NCBI GenBank assembly: GCA_004000155.1
Contig: RCSS01000456.1
Span: forward strand, 269-29,382
Length of the DNA stretch: 29,114 nt
Origin: Tubulinosema ratisbonensis
Taxonomy: Eukaryota > Microsporidia > Tubulinosematidae
Reading direction: 5' to 3'
Positions 1 through 8,793 of the stretch are shown here, one piece after another. The position numbers were made by a program, and so were the translations under genes. Each line of letters begins with the position of its first letter. The first letter of the stretch is position 1. Below the pieces are notes generated by a model. The model did not search any database. It saw only the letters and a list, made by a program, of their open reading frames with translations, and had not been told where the DNA came from.

Positions 1-1
1 T

Positions 2-478
2 TCAAGTATTTTTTTTATTTTTTATAACATGTGAAATCATAATTGAAATAAAAAATCCTCCTAAAAACACTAAAGCTAAAACAGTATAATACCATAAGTT
101 AGAAATATTTGTTATCTTAAAATTATCTAAATATAATTGAATATTAATATTATGAGTTTTATAATATTTATCATTAGGATCATTCTTTTTATAGTGTAAA
201 AATACTTTTTCAAGACAAGATTGAACCCTACAAGTAACTGGCAAAAGATACTCTTTAAGCCCCTCGGAAGTTTCATTTGAAAGTTTAGTACTAAATAAAA
301 TTAATCTATGCAAAAGAAAATATGTATCGCTTCGTAAATAAAGTTGTCTCAAATCTTTTTTTTCTTCTAAACCTTTTATTTCTTTAAATTCTTTTTCTAA
401 TGCTTGTTGTTGTTTCTCATTGTCATTTTTTCCAAATTTATAAACATTGAAAAAAGTTAAAATTAACATAATCATCAT
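2..478 (-). CDS. Unknown small protein with N-terminal signal-like segment and C-terminal membrane helix
   Basis: Open frame of 158 residues. I do not recognise a family. The first 14 or so residues are hydrophobic (MMIMLILTFFNVY) and could be a signal peptide or anchor. Residues 20-60 are charged and probably helical (poly-Q/K/E). The middle contains two cysteines near residues 83 and 88. Residues about 129-149 form a strong membrane helix, followed by a short basic tail (KNKKNT). If the N-terminal segment is cleaved, the protein would be type I, with a lumenal or extracellular body and a six-residue cytosolic tail. Two consecutive ATG codons open the frame. No CCC-type start signal is visible upstream. 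It could be a lineage-specific microsporidian secretory or membrane protein. Function is unassigned. Confidence 0.55.
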   Translation of the reverse strand: MMIMLILTFFNVYKFGKNDNEKQQQALEKEFKEIKGLEEKKDLRQLYLRSDTYFLLHRLILFSTKLSNETSEGLKEYLLPVTCRVQSCLEKVFLHYKKNDPNDKYYKTHNINIQLYLDNFKITNISNLWYYTVLALVFLGGFFISIMISHVIKNKKNT

Positions 479-615
479 TTGGGATAAGAATTTTTTATTT
501 TTTTATATTTTCTTTCCTGATTTTTTAAATAAAAAAAGGAAATTTTTAAAATTTTTAAAGGAGGCAAAAATTCTTAATAAAATTATTTTTTATTTAAATA
601 TTTGATAGCTTTCTT

Positions 616-675
616 ATTTTTGAAATATTCCTACTAAATTAATGTTCATTTATTTAGTAGGAATATTTCAAAAAT
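616..675. repeat. 24-bp perfect inverted repeat (hairpin)
   Basis: Bases 616-639 are the exact reverse complement of 652-675, with a 12-base spacer (640-651). The arms contain GAAATATTCCTACTAAAT and its complement. It lies about 140 bp upstream of the gene starting at 478 on the minus strand. It could be a tiny MITE-like palindrome, a cruciform or a transcribed hairpin. Confidence 0.9.
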
Positions 676-922
676 GCCCTCAAAAATTTTTTTAATAATT
701 TTTAATTAAAACATTGATTGAATTTTACCAACAGGAATAAGAAAACTTAATCAAATTAAAATCCCTTTTATTTTTTTGACATTAATAAGATTTTAAAATA
801 AATTTATTAATTTACCTATACACAAGGTAAAAATATACTTTTTTGTTGTGTATCTTAAATCTTTAAAACTAAATAAATTAATTTATACAAAAGTTTTATC
901 GGTTATTAGACTAAAAGTAAAA

Positions 923-1118
923 GGTAAAATAGACTTAATCAGTTAATAGAGTGCGCGGGGTGTTTTACCGGGTAAAAAACTCATAGTATCTCGCACTATA
1001 CCAAATTATTTAGGAACATATTTTACGTATGTTTCTATTGACTAGTTTTTATATTGTATATTGTTGATATAGCAAAGGATCTTTATATGGATTTCCCATC
1101 CCTATACAACAAAAAAAA
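923..1118 (+). repeat. Dispersed structured repeat, copy A (long)
   Basis: Aligns along its length with 16597-16790 and, over its 3' part, with 24381-24518. Shared blocks include GACTTA..CAGT, AGTATCT, CTATACC, ACATATTTTA, GTATGTTTC, GACTAG, ATATAGC, TATGGATTTCCC and a CAACAAAAAA tail. Predicted helices are 932-935/941-944, 1013-1020/1028-1035 and 1089-1092/1098-1101. The long-range CTATA/TATAG pair (996-1000/1068-1072) is weaker here than in copies B and C. The copy also has its own 7-bp pairing, GGTAAAA (923-929) with TTTTACC (963-969). It is the most diverged of the long copies. Function unknown. Confidence 0.8.
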
Positions 1119-1453
1119 TTACCACTATATCAACAGTTAGATATAATTTGAGCAAAATAACTTGAAAAATGGTTAGTGGGTTTTTAATGAAGAATATTAC
1201 TTATAAAATAATTGATTTTCTCGCTAAAAATCAAAGAATCATAACAGCATTTGATGGGTATTTAAAATTTTAATAAACAATTTGAGTTCACGTAAATAAT
1301 TACAATTAATCTTTTAAATATGTAATTCATGTTCTTAAATTTAAATTTTTTGATTTTATCTTAATAAATGAAAAAAATTGTTTATTTATCCAGAATTTGT
1401 AAAAATTTTTGTTTTATTAATACCTAATAATATTTACCTATAAATTTATTATA

Positions 1454-1506
1454 TCAGAAGTTTATAACCTTTATTTACAGGATAAATAAAGGTTATAAAC
1501 TTTTGG
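1454..1506. repeat. Second long hairpin (20 perfect bp plus wobble extension)
   Basis: Bases 1458-1477 (AAGTTTATAACCTTTATTTA) are the exact reverse complement of 1483-1502, with a five-base loop CAGGA. The stem extends to 1454/1506 with two further Watson-Crick pairs and G-T wobbles. It has no sequence similarity to the hairpin at 616-675. No flanking gene explains it. Confidence 0.9.
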
Positions 1507-2358
1507 AAAAGGTATTAGTATTGTTTGGTAATAATTATAGTTTTATTTGGTAAAAATTATTGTCTTATAAAAGATGAATAGAATTATTCTAAAATCTTAT
1601 TTCAATGTTTAGAAAATGAAAAAAATTTAACAGATGAGATATAACAGAATATTTGTACAATGAAAGTTGCGGATTAAACGATTTTATTTAATCAAATAAT
1701 TTGAGTAATTAAACCAAAACAGTTATTGTACATTTAAAAAACTTGTTTTTAGGAAGGAAAACATAAGCGTTGAGACAAAAAGCAATAATGCATGAAAAGC
1801 TCATCACCAATTGCAGAAACATTTGTAAAGTCCTACGTTTAAACAAAATAATTAAAATATAATGAGAGGAGTGTTCTTCATGGAGTTATAACATTTGAAT
1901 ATTTAGATAAAGTAATTAGCAAGAATCACATAAGTTAACTAGTGAAAACAAGCCACGGTCATGTTCTTCAAAAAACTCTCAAAGAATTTAAAGATTAGGC
2001 TATGAACCATTTTACAAATCTACCGAAATTATTAAAGTTTTGATTGATTAAGATATAGCTAACAAACACGCAGTAACTTAATCTTCTCAAATAATCCAGC
2101 CATCGAAATTTTTTATATTCATTCCAAATTTAACTTTCCAAAACCTAACGATAGAAAAAAATATAATTTTATATTGAATTTTGACTTGAATCATTACAAT
2201 AATGAGTGCCAAAAAGTATTTATAAACATAGATAAGTATTATATAAGTCCTTAAATGAAGAAGAATTTGTTTATTGATTATCATTATTTCAAGTAATAGA
2301 TTGATAATTTATATTAAATTATTAACAATACTATAAACTTCACCACAAAGATAATAAA

Positions 2359-2382
2359 TCCCATCCCTAGACAACAAAAAAA
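2359..2382 (+). repeat. Dispersed structured repeat, copy F (3' end fragment)
   Basis: TCCCATCCCTAGACAAC followed by an A-rich tail matches the 3' end of copy C (24501-24518) with one substitution. Upstream, only weak AAGATNATA-like similarity remains. This is consistent with a strongly 5'-truncated or eroded copy. Confidence 0.65.
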
Positions 2383-2872
2383 CAAGAATTAAAATTTAAC
2401 TAAAAGAAAATATAACTTTAACCACATAAAATCATAATCTTTATCCCTCTGCAAATAAATGAACTATTTTAAATAATAAAAAACAGAAAAAATTATAAAT
2501 TTATAATTGTTTTGTATCTCTAATGGATTTTCAATAAAATGTATTTAAAATTATATCACATGGTACTTTCCTTTTTAGGTAAAAAACGCTGCTACATTTA
2601 CGACTATCTAAAAATATAAAATTAATTTAGTTAATTTCAATAGCACTTGAAATTGAAATACAAAATCTTAATAAGATCAAAAGAAAGCAATTTTAAATAG
2701 ATAGTAAAGTAAATTAATTGGATTCTTCTACTTAATTTACATAACTTTTTTTAAGTTTTGTTCACAAAAATAACACTTTCTTTAAAAAATAATAATTTTC
2801 AAATATTTTTAATATTTTCAATAATTTATTAAATAAATAATATTCAACCAAAAAATACATTAAAAAAATAAA

Positions 2873-3535
2873 TCATCCCATATTTCTTTTATTTTTAATT
2901 AAATCATCTTTAAATTCATCCTCCTTCCTCAAATCTTCCAAACTAACCTCTTTCCTAACCTCTTTCTCAAATTTATTCTCTCTTTCTTTCATAGCACTCA
3001 TAACCTTATTTGCATAATCATCTAAACTAAGAGTAGGCTTATTCCGATCAAAAAATAAATCTTTCTTTTTACCTTTACAATCTATTTGTATCACTGAAAT
3101 AGGTTTCTTTTCTTCTTCCTTAAATTCAATCCTTTCATATCTTAAAAATTCTAAACTCTCCAAATAAAAATAATTTATAAGATTTAAAATGTAATTTCTG
3201 TCTTTAAAATCAATATTTTTTTCTAAAAATGATTTTTTTAGTTTGAACAAATAAATTTTTAATTCTCTTGAAAAATTTGTCTGGTAAACTGATTTTATTT
3301 GTAAAAATTCTTTTTTTATGAGTTTATAATCTTCTACTTCTTTTATAAAGTTTTTTAGGTGTTGTGTAGAATTGGTTATAAAATAATCTATAAAATTGTA
3401 GAGGAAGCATGTTAGTTTATGGGTTGGGATATCATCTAATTCTTCGTAATGGAGGTAAGGTTCTTTTTCGTAGCTTAAATCTTTAGGTAATTCTTCTTTT
3501 TTTATTAATTTAACTAAAATATCTTCTATGTTCAT
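2873..3535 (-). CDS. TAP42/alpha4-like PP2A-associated protein
   Basis: A 220-residue protein. TAP42/IGBP1 proteins bind PP2A-type phosphatase catalytic subunits downstream of TOR signalling. The call rests on the C-terminal half. An ISVIQIDCKGKKKDLFF stretch (146-162) leads into NKPTLSLDDYANKVM (165-179), like the family's LPTM-x-LDE-F segment. The chain ends DEFKDD...NKRNMG (206-220), matching the family's terminal WKDDxPRGxGNxxNMG signature. The N-terminal 140 residues are helix-rich, as expected for the phosphatase-binding repeat. It is much shorter than the yeast protein (about 366 aa), in line with general gene shrinkage here. It lies about 150 bp downstream of the uS19 gene on the same strand. 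The start is the first Met, with no CCC signal. Family assignment is fairly likely; the cellular role is inferred. Confidence 0.62.
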   Translation of the reverse strand: MNIEDILVKLIKKEELPKDLSYEKEPYLHYEELDDIPTHKLTCFLYNFIDYFITNSTQHLKNFIKEVEDYKLIKKEFLQIKSVYQTNFSRELKIYLFKLKKSFLEKNIDFKDRNYILNLINYFYLESLEFLRYERIEFKEEEKKPISVIQIDCKGKKKDLFFDRNKPTLSLDDYANKVMSAMKERENKFEKEVRKEVSLEDLRKEDEFKDDLIKNKRNMG

Positions 3536-3685
3536 AATTTTTATGTTTATATTTTTTATATTAAAAAATAAATTATTTATTTAAAAAATTAATTAAATAA
3601 TTAAATACAAAATTAAATAAATAAATAATCTAAAAAATAGTTATTAAATTAAAAATTATAATTTTTTAATTTTTAAAAAATTATT

Positions 3686-4129
3686 TTATTTAAGTGGTAC
3701 GAATTTAGAACCAGAAGTTGCTCCAATACCTGCCTTTCCATGCTTAATAATCTTCTTAGTAAAAATAAAATCTTTCAAATAATAACCAATCATCTCAGGT
3801 TTAATCTCAAGTGGTACAAAACTATTCCCATTATGAACACCTACAACATTTCCTACCAACGCAGGTACAATAACCATAGTGTTAGAGTGTGTGTTGACTG
3901 TTCTTGGCTTTTCGTATGAGTTACCTGACTCAGCCTTTGCTTTGGCACACTTTCTAAGGAAGTTTACCTCTCTCTGGGTAAGACCTCTTTTAAATCTTCT
4001 TCTTTTGGCAGAAGGGAGTAGTTCAGCAAACTTTGATAATGGCATTTCTTTTAGTTGTTCTAAAGGTACACCACGGTATGTGTGTTTTTTGAATGTACGT
4101 GATTCTTTTGGTTGGTTTTGTTCTTGCAT
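3686..4129 (-). CDS. RPS15: 40S ribosomal protein uS19 (eukaryotic S15)
   Basis: A 147-residue protein, full length for eukaryotic S15/uS19, a component of the head of the small ribosomal subunit near the decoding and tRNA sites. Family landmarks: FKKHTYRGVPLEQL (13-26) near the N-terminus, the basic RRRFKRGL segment (43-50), the central TVNTHSNTMVIVPALVGNVVGVHNGNSFVPL block (79-109, written here only as the block name), and the C-terminal terminus ending in the GSKFVPLK type (140-147). The ATG is preceded by TAACCCTTA, a CCC-type microsporidian start signal. The gene is visibly richer in G+C and AAG lysine codons than most neighbours, as expected for high expression. No intron is needed to complete it. 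Confidence 0.96.
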   Translation of the reverse strand: MQEQNQPKESRTFKKHTYRGVPLEQLKEMPLSKFAELLPSAKRRRFKRGLTQREVNFLRKCAKAKAESGNSYEKPRTVNTHSNTMVIVPALVGNVVGVHNGNSFVPLEIKPEMIGYYLKDFIFTKKIIKHGKAGIGATSGSKFVPLK

Positions 4130-4145
4130 TAAGGGTTATTTAATT
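4130..4145 (-). promoter_or_regulatory. CCC-type start signal of uS19
   Basis: On the minus strand, ATAACCCTTA immediately precedes the ATG (CCC at 4133-4135). This resembles the CCC motifs known just upstream of translation starts in microsporidia. The same motif precedes the genes at 5327 and 7451, and more distantly 15588. Confidence 0.6.
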
Positions 4146-5310
4146 TTAAAAAATAAAAAAATAAATTAAATTTAAATATTAAAACAAGTAAAATATTTTT
4201 AATTAAAAAATATTAAAAAATACAAAAATATTTTAATTTGATTAAAAAATAGATTATTTGAAATCTAATTTATAATTTTAGAAAATAAAAATTTCATTAA
4301 ATTATATAAAATTTGAAATTTAATTTAAAAATATTAAAACTAAGTAAAATATTTTAAATTAAAAAAAATATTAATTTAATATTAAAAATACAAAATTATT
4401 TGAAATTAAACAGATAAATTTAGTAAATTTGTAAAATAAAATAAATATTAAATCAAAGATAATTTTAAAATTTATTTTCTAACTTTTCTTAAAATCTTTT
4501 CACACAACAAATAAGAGAAAAATAAAGAATTATTATTTCTAAGAAGAAATAATCGTTTAAAAATAACTAATATAATTGTCTAAGTTTAATGTGCAATAAA
4601 CAATATTTTATACTGTAAAATTATAACTGTAATGCCTAGAAATGAATTATCTAAGAATAAATAATATTTTTATAATTAATATATCATTTTTAAATTAGCA
4701 TAAATTTTAATTAAATAATTAATTTGATTGTCTAATTGTGTTAAGCAGATTGTAGAATTTCTTAGAAATTACAAAAGTAAGAGTTAACAAGGAAGGTATT
4801 CTTTTGCTAAAATTAAATTTTATGTAGATAAATAAAAAATTAAATAACTGAATATTATGAAAAAATCTCTATAAAAAATAAGATTTATTTTTAATTCTGA
4901 TTTATGTTCACAGCTTTGTTAAATGAGCTAAAAAACATAAAAAATACTCTGAGGTATTAAATTTCTTTATTAAATTACTGTATGTCATAAATATAATATA
5001 AAATATTATTTAAAATATAAGAAATTAAATTATTTAAAAATATATTAAATTTAGTTTAAAAAAATATTTTTTAAAAAAATTTTTCTTTGTATCTGTTAAT
5101 ATAAATAATTTATTACACTCTATTATTGTTTATAAAAAATTAAAATTATAAAATAATATTGTATTTTCCAAATTAAAATTATTTAAAATATTAAATTTCT
5201 TTAATTATATTTTATAAATATAAAATACTAAACTATTTTTTAAATTATAATGTTTTTTTAAATAATTTTATAAAAATATTTACTTTAATTCTAATATTTA
5301 AAAATAAAAA
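4146..5310. other. AT-rich spacer between divergent genes
   Basis: About 1.2 kb between uS19 (minus) and the RRM gene (plus). I see only AT-rich sequence, with no coding frame, tRNA-like fold or copy of the dispersed repeat. Promoters for both flanking genes must lie in or at the edges of this stretch. Confidence 0.6.
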
Positions 5311-5326
5311 AAATTTTACCCCTAAG
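5311..5326 (+). promoter_or_regulatory. AAATTT plus CCCC start signal of RRM gene
   Basis: AAATTTTACCCCTAAG directly precedes the ATG at 5327. It combines an AAATTT-like element and a C-run, the two signals described near microsporidian start codons. It supports choosing the ATG at 5327 rather than the internal ATG at 5466. Confidence 0.65.
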
Positions 5327-5945
5327 ATGTCTGACAGCAAGAAGACCAGTGGAATAGTTTTAAAAGGATTAAAAGAGACAACCCTCTTATCAGATGTGTG
5401 TAAGGCATGCGAAAAGTATGGTAAAATGTAAGTGAAGACAATTATCTTGGTTCGTGTAACTGAAGATGATGATAAACAATCAGATACTAATTAGAACACA
5501 AGTTAAGTTTAGTAGCAATAGTAAGTTTCAGAAGTACTCTGTGGTGATTACTTTTGACTCACCAGAGTGTGCAGACAATGCCATCAATGACTCACCAATC
5601 ACCATTGGTGACTTAGAAATTAAACCAACATACGCTAAACCTGAAATGAAGCTTAGGCCATACATTTCTCCCAACAAGCTTTACGTTACTGGGTTCCCTT
5701 CCACCTTCGGAATGGATGAGTTACAAAAGTTGCTTGGGGAGTGTAAGATATCTGTACCTAAGGCTAAGGAAGGAGAGGATACTAAAAGACCATATTTGTT
5801 TGTGACTTATAACAGTGAAAAAGACAAGGATGAGGCTGTTAGTAAACTCAATGGAAAGGAACTTGAAACAAACTGTGTGTTAAAACTTTTACCAGCTGTT
5901 TCCAGTTCAAGGAATGACAAGAAGCCTAAAAGAAGAATTAAATAA
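5327..5945 (+). CDS. Two-RRM RNA-binding protein, spliced (exons 5327-5427 and 5495-5945)
   Basis: Read without splicing, the frame from 5327 stops at 5429 (TAA inside GTAAGT). Removing 5428-5494 joins it in frame to the downstream ORF and gives 183 residues. The joined product has two RNA-recognition motifs. RRM1 covers about residues 9-78, with RNP2-like IVLKGL and RNP1-like KYSVVITF, and exon 1 supplies its first strand and helix. RRM2 covers about 88-160, with LYVTGF and RPYLFVTY. A short basic tail, NDKKPKRRIK, follows. The junction rebuilds the loop and second strand of RRM1 (YGK-ITQVKF), which strongly supports the splice. Lysine is mostly AAG and the gene is less AT-rich than its neighbours, suggesting high expression. 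The CCCC signal before 5327 fits. Which RNA it binds is unknown; I cannot place it in a specific RRM family. Confidence 0.88.
5428..5494 (+). other. Spliceosomal intron, 67 nt
   Basis: Starts GTAAGT (5428-5433) and ends TACTAATTAG (5485-5494). The branch-point-like TACTAAT lies so close to the 3' splice site that only about four bases separate the likely branch adenosine (5490) from the intron end. Branch points next to the 3' splice site are known from microsporidian introns. Splicing keeps the frame (phase 2) and restores RRM1. Splicing at other nearby AGs, such as 5483 or 5505, does not give the clean RRM. The intron sits 101 nt after the ATG, an early position typical of intron-poor genomes. 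Confidence 0.88.
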
Positions 5946-6070
5946 ATATTTTAATTAGGAGTAAAACATTGATAATATTTTTTAATTCTTCTGATTTATA
6001 AATTAAATTATTTTTAAATTTTATTTTTTAAATTATTTATTTTTATTAAATTTTAATTTTAAAATTATTT

Positions 6071-6220
6071 TTACTCTTTTTTATTTATTTTATTTCTAAA
6101 CTGTGCTAATAAATCATTACTTCTTTTAATGTTTTTATTAAAGTCTTCCACTACCTTTTTATATTCCTTAAAGACTTCTTCTAATTCTCTTTCATAACGA
6201 TCTTCATTCTCATCCCTCAT
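6071..6220 (-). CDS. Possible 49-residue coiled-coil protein
   Basis: I prefer the Met at 6220 over the upstream Met at 6277. The intervening codons (MVFFINYYFFYKLLFYF) look like translated A/T spacer, whereas the sequence from MRDENEDRYERELEEV on has balanced, charged, amphipathic composition. The product is almost entirely helical, with a/d hydrophobics spaced by charged residues (EVFKEYKKVVEDFNKNI), and ends NKINKKE. Small coiled-coil subunits of kinetochore (DASH-type) or vesicle-tether complexes look like this, but there is too little sequence to choose. It may also be a chance frame. It ends about 125 bp from the convergent RRM gene. Confidence 0.4.
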   Translation of the reverse strand: MRDENEDRYERELEEVFKEYKKVVEDFNKNIKRSNDLLAQFRNKINKKE

Positions 6221-7437
6221 GGATGAAAAATAAAATAATAATTTATAAAAAAAATAATAATTTATAAAAAACACCATGATTTTTCTAATTTTGTTTTTTG
6301 ATATATTTTTGTCTTGATCACATGGGACAGTTTTGTTAATTAAATGATTAAGGTAATATGATTTTATGGTTTCAGGTTTAAAGTTGTCTTGGATGAGTAT
6401 TTATTTATGTTTTTTTCTCGTCTTCAATCCATGATAAATTCTTTGGGTAAGAATCAAATTTATAAAGAATTAATTAAATTTAATTTTGGTTTTAAAATTT
6501 CTTTTTGTAAGATATTACAATTTTTTTCAAAAAAGAATGTTTCTATATATTTGTTGTAACCTAAGATAATATATGTGGTTAGATTTTTTCTTTCATGATT
6601 TTTTAAATATAAGTGTCATGCTCTTATAGCACCGATGTAAATAAGACATCTTTTAAAGTAATAGATTATAAAAAATTGCTATTCTTGATACTTTTTTTAA
6701 GTTGATTCTTTTTGAATCGCTCATGTTTTTTTGTTGCCTAAGGATAAGAAATCTTACAAAGATTTTTTGCTATTCCTTCTATATAAAATCTAAATACATA
6801 TTTACAAGAAACATATGGTAAAAAATCGCTCATGTTAATATGTTAAACTTTTACTTAAATTTAAATTGATAATTAAATTATTATTATTTTATAGGTTACC
6901 CTTAGGCACTGTCTTTGTTTTGTAATTTAAATGATAATTTTATAAGAATATCTTCTTTAAATATCTTTTACTTCCATAAGACATTAACTGATCCGTCTTT
7001 TACTTTAAGATAATAAATCCTTCTAACTTAAATTGTTATTTCATTATGTCCTTTATTCACCACCATGTAAAGAAAATTTATAAGGTCTCATAAGATTATT
7101 AATAAAATATTCGTTTAAATCACCTGATATTCGTATTTCATCCAAAGAAATAACATTTGAATATTTCATTTTATTCCAACTAAATTTTATTTTAATTCTT
7201 TTTAATCAATTTTCTCTTATCAATCACAATTTAACCTTTAATAAGTTAAGATGATTATTTAAATAGTTTAGATATCTAAATATAATTCATAAAACTTCTC
7301 TTTAAAAATATCCAAAATTTTTATAAATTGTTAACCTAAACTCTATCAAATTAATACAAATATATTTAAATAGCAATTATTTATTTTATCAATAAAAAAA
7401 ATAAAAAAATAATTAATTTATTTAAAATATTTTATTT
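6221..7437. other. AT-rich spacer with one repeat copy
   Basis: No supported gene. The stretch carries minus-strand copy D of the dispersed repeat (6726-6825) and a possible very degraded tail of another copy around 6545-6565. The rest is AT-rich, with no RNA gene that I can recognise. Confidence 0.55.
6726..6825 (-). repeat. Dispersed structured repeat, copy D (3' half, inverted)
   Basis: Read on the minus strand, it runs TTTTACCATATGTTTC, then TATATAGAAGGAATAGCAAAA, then GATTTCTTATCCTTAGGCAAC and seven A residues. It aligns with the 3' half of copies B and C. It is the only clear copy on the minus strand, showing that the family is dispersed in both orientations. The 5' part (GACTTA...CTATACC) is absent. 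Confidence 0.75.
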
Positions 7438-7450
7438 TCTAACCCTAAAA
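7438..7450 (+). promoter_or_regulatory. CCC-type start signal
   Basis: TCTAACCCTAAAA directly precedes the ATG at 7451 (CCC at 7443-7445). It is the same kind of signal as before uS19 and the RRM gene. Confidence 0.5.
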
Positions 7451-8698
7451 ATGCAAATAAATCCAACCAATCTTCTAAAAAAATACTCATTTTACTCACT
7501 CATAAACATTTTATTCATCTCAGCGATCACAAACATGTTATCTAAAAATTTATTAGAACCATTTAACAAACCATTTTACCACATTTACCAGATAAAAAAC
7601 ACAGAATATTTGTATTATTTCTTTACATTTACAATTATTCTTTATTTACAATACAAAAAATACACACATTTCATTCCTAAAAAATATTTTTTTATTCTTT
7701 CATTCATTTCTAAAATGATTTTTTGTTTTTGTTTCGAAATAAAAATTCTATTTTGGTTTGATATTAAATTAATTTACCAAAGAAATTTTGTATTACTAAC
7801 AATTATTAACATTTATGCTTCGTTAATAGACACTTTCTACTTAAATAGAAATATCAAATGTTATAAACCAGAAGGATTTTTAGTTCTGATTTTCAAAAAA
7901 TCTTTTATTTTTTTTAAAAATAGCTTTAAAGAAGTGTTAATACCTTTATTTTTATCATTCTTGACTTATAATCCTTTAAGATCTTTTTACTTAACTTATA
8001 TTTTAAAAAAAGATGTTTCTTTTTTTAATAATTTATTACTTTTTCTCTCTTTTATGATTTCTTATTTTATTTTGGTCATTTATTATTTCTTTACAAAATT
8101 AACAATCTTTTCTTATGAATATAATATCTCTAATATTGGTAATTTCTTTTTAAACAATGTTAATTTTAATGAATTACAAGTACATTCTCTCTTTTTTAAC
8201 AAATTAATTTGTTGTTTTGAAGAGAAAGAAGGAAAAAATAAAATTTTAAGAACGAAATCAATGATTAATTATTTAAAAAAATGTTTAATTTTTCAGATTA
8301 ACAAAATCAATGAATCACTCCAAAAATTAGAAAAAGTTTTTGAGAAAAATGAATTAACAAAGTATTCTTTTATTCCTTACGAAAGTAAATCACAAGAATT
8401 TCCTACGAAAGGATTATTTAAGAAAATTCCTAAAAAAGATTTTTTTAAAATAATCTTACAAGAATTAAAAACATCTTTTTTTAAAAGATATTATTGGTTA
8501 ATTTTACAGGTTAAAATTAATGATTTAAAAGAAATGATTTTTTTTATGAAAGAAGCAGAAAAGGAAGATTTTTTATTTAAATTTATTGTTGATTTAAATT
8601 ATCAGATTAGAAAAGAGATTGAATTGGTAAAAGAAAAATGTTTAAATTTAGAAAAAAAATATAATTTTTCTTTTTGGGATGACAAAAATTTTCATTAA
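7451..8698 (+). CDS. Polytopic membrane protein, six helices plus soluble C-terminal domain
   Basis: A 415-residue protein. I see about six hydrophobic segments in the first 220 residues, near 14-32, 54-67, 79-105, 113-132, 160-185 and 192-214. They are followed by a roughly 200-residue soluble, lysine-rich and helical C-terminal part with no further membrane segment. This layout (six membrane helices, then a cytosolic domain) is that of the pore-membrane nucleoporin Ndc1, but I see no diagnostic motif, so this is only a hypothesis. The protein is full of F, I, L, K and N, as expected from base composition. The start at 7451 is supported by the CCC motif. It is followed after 95 bp by the RFC gene on the same strand. 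Confidence 0.7.
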   Translation: MQINPTNLLKKYSFYSLINILFISAITNMLSKNLLEPFNKPFYHIYQIKNTEYLYYFFTFTIILYLQYKKYTHFIPKKYFFILSFISKMIFCFCFEIKILFWFDIKLIYQRNFVLLTIINIYASLIDTFYLNRNIKCYKPEGFLVLIFKKSFIFFKNSFKEVLIPLFLSFLTYNPLRSFYLTYILKKDVSFFNNLLLFLSFMISYFILVIYYFFTKLTIFSYEYNISNIGNFFLNNVNFNELQVHSLFFNKLICCFEEKEGKNKILRTKSMINYLKKCLIFQINKINESLQKLEKVFEKNELTKYSFIPYESKSQEFPTKGLFKKIPKKDFFKIILQELKTSFFKRYYWLILQVKINDLKEMIFFMKEAEKEDFLFKFIVDLNYQIRKEIELVKEKCLNLEKKYNFSFWDDKNFH

Positions 8699-8793
8699 AA
8701 ATGTAAAATAAAAAATTAAATAAATAATTTTTAATTAAATTAAATTACCACTAAATATTATTTTATTAATTTAATTAAAATTTTTTCTAATTT

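Larger units (their letters stand above)
479..2872. other. Long AT-rich spacer with hairpins and repeat copies
   Basis: No convincing gene in 2.4 kb. The spacer holds two near-perfect inverted repeats (616-675 and 1454-1506), one long copy of the dispersed structured repeat (923-1118) and a 3' fragment of it (2359-2382), all listed separately. The stretch 1560-2100 is slightly less AT-rich and gives broken peptide stretches in all three plus-strand frames. It may be an old element, but I could not match it to any family. Confidence 0.6.

Noticed and set aside
1570..2100. Possible decayed transposon in the first spacer
   Set aside because: All frames are full of stops and no transposase or reverse-transcriptase motif could be recognised.
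2087..2284. 65-residue minus-strand frame
   Set aside because: Composition is that of translated AT spacer (I, K, F, Y runs); no start signal or domain.
5466..5945. Unspliced 159-residue RRM gene starting at the internal ATG
   Set aside because: It starts inside the intron and would lack the first strand and helix of RRM1; the spliced model explains the sequence better.
6545..6570. Possible seventh repeat copy on the minus strand (TTATCTTAGGTTACAACAAA)
   Set aside because: It needs a 3-base insertion and has little upstream similarity; too degraded to list as a copy.
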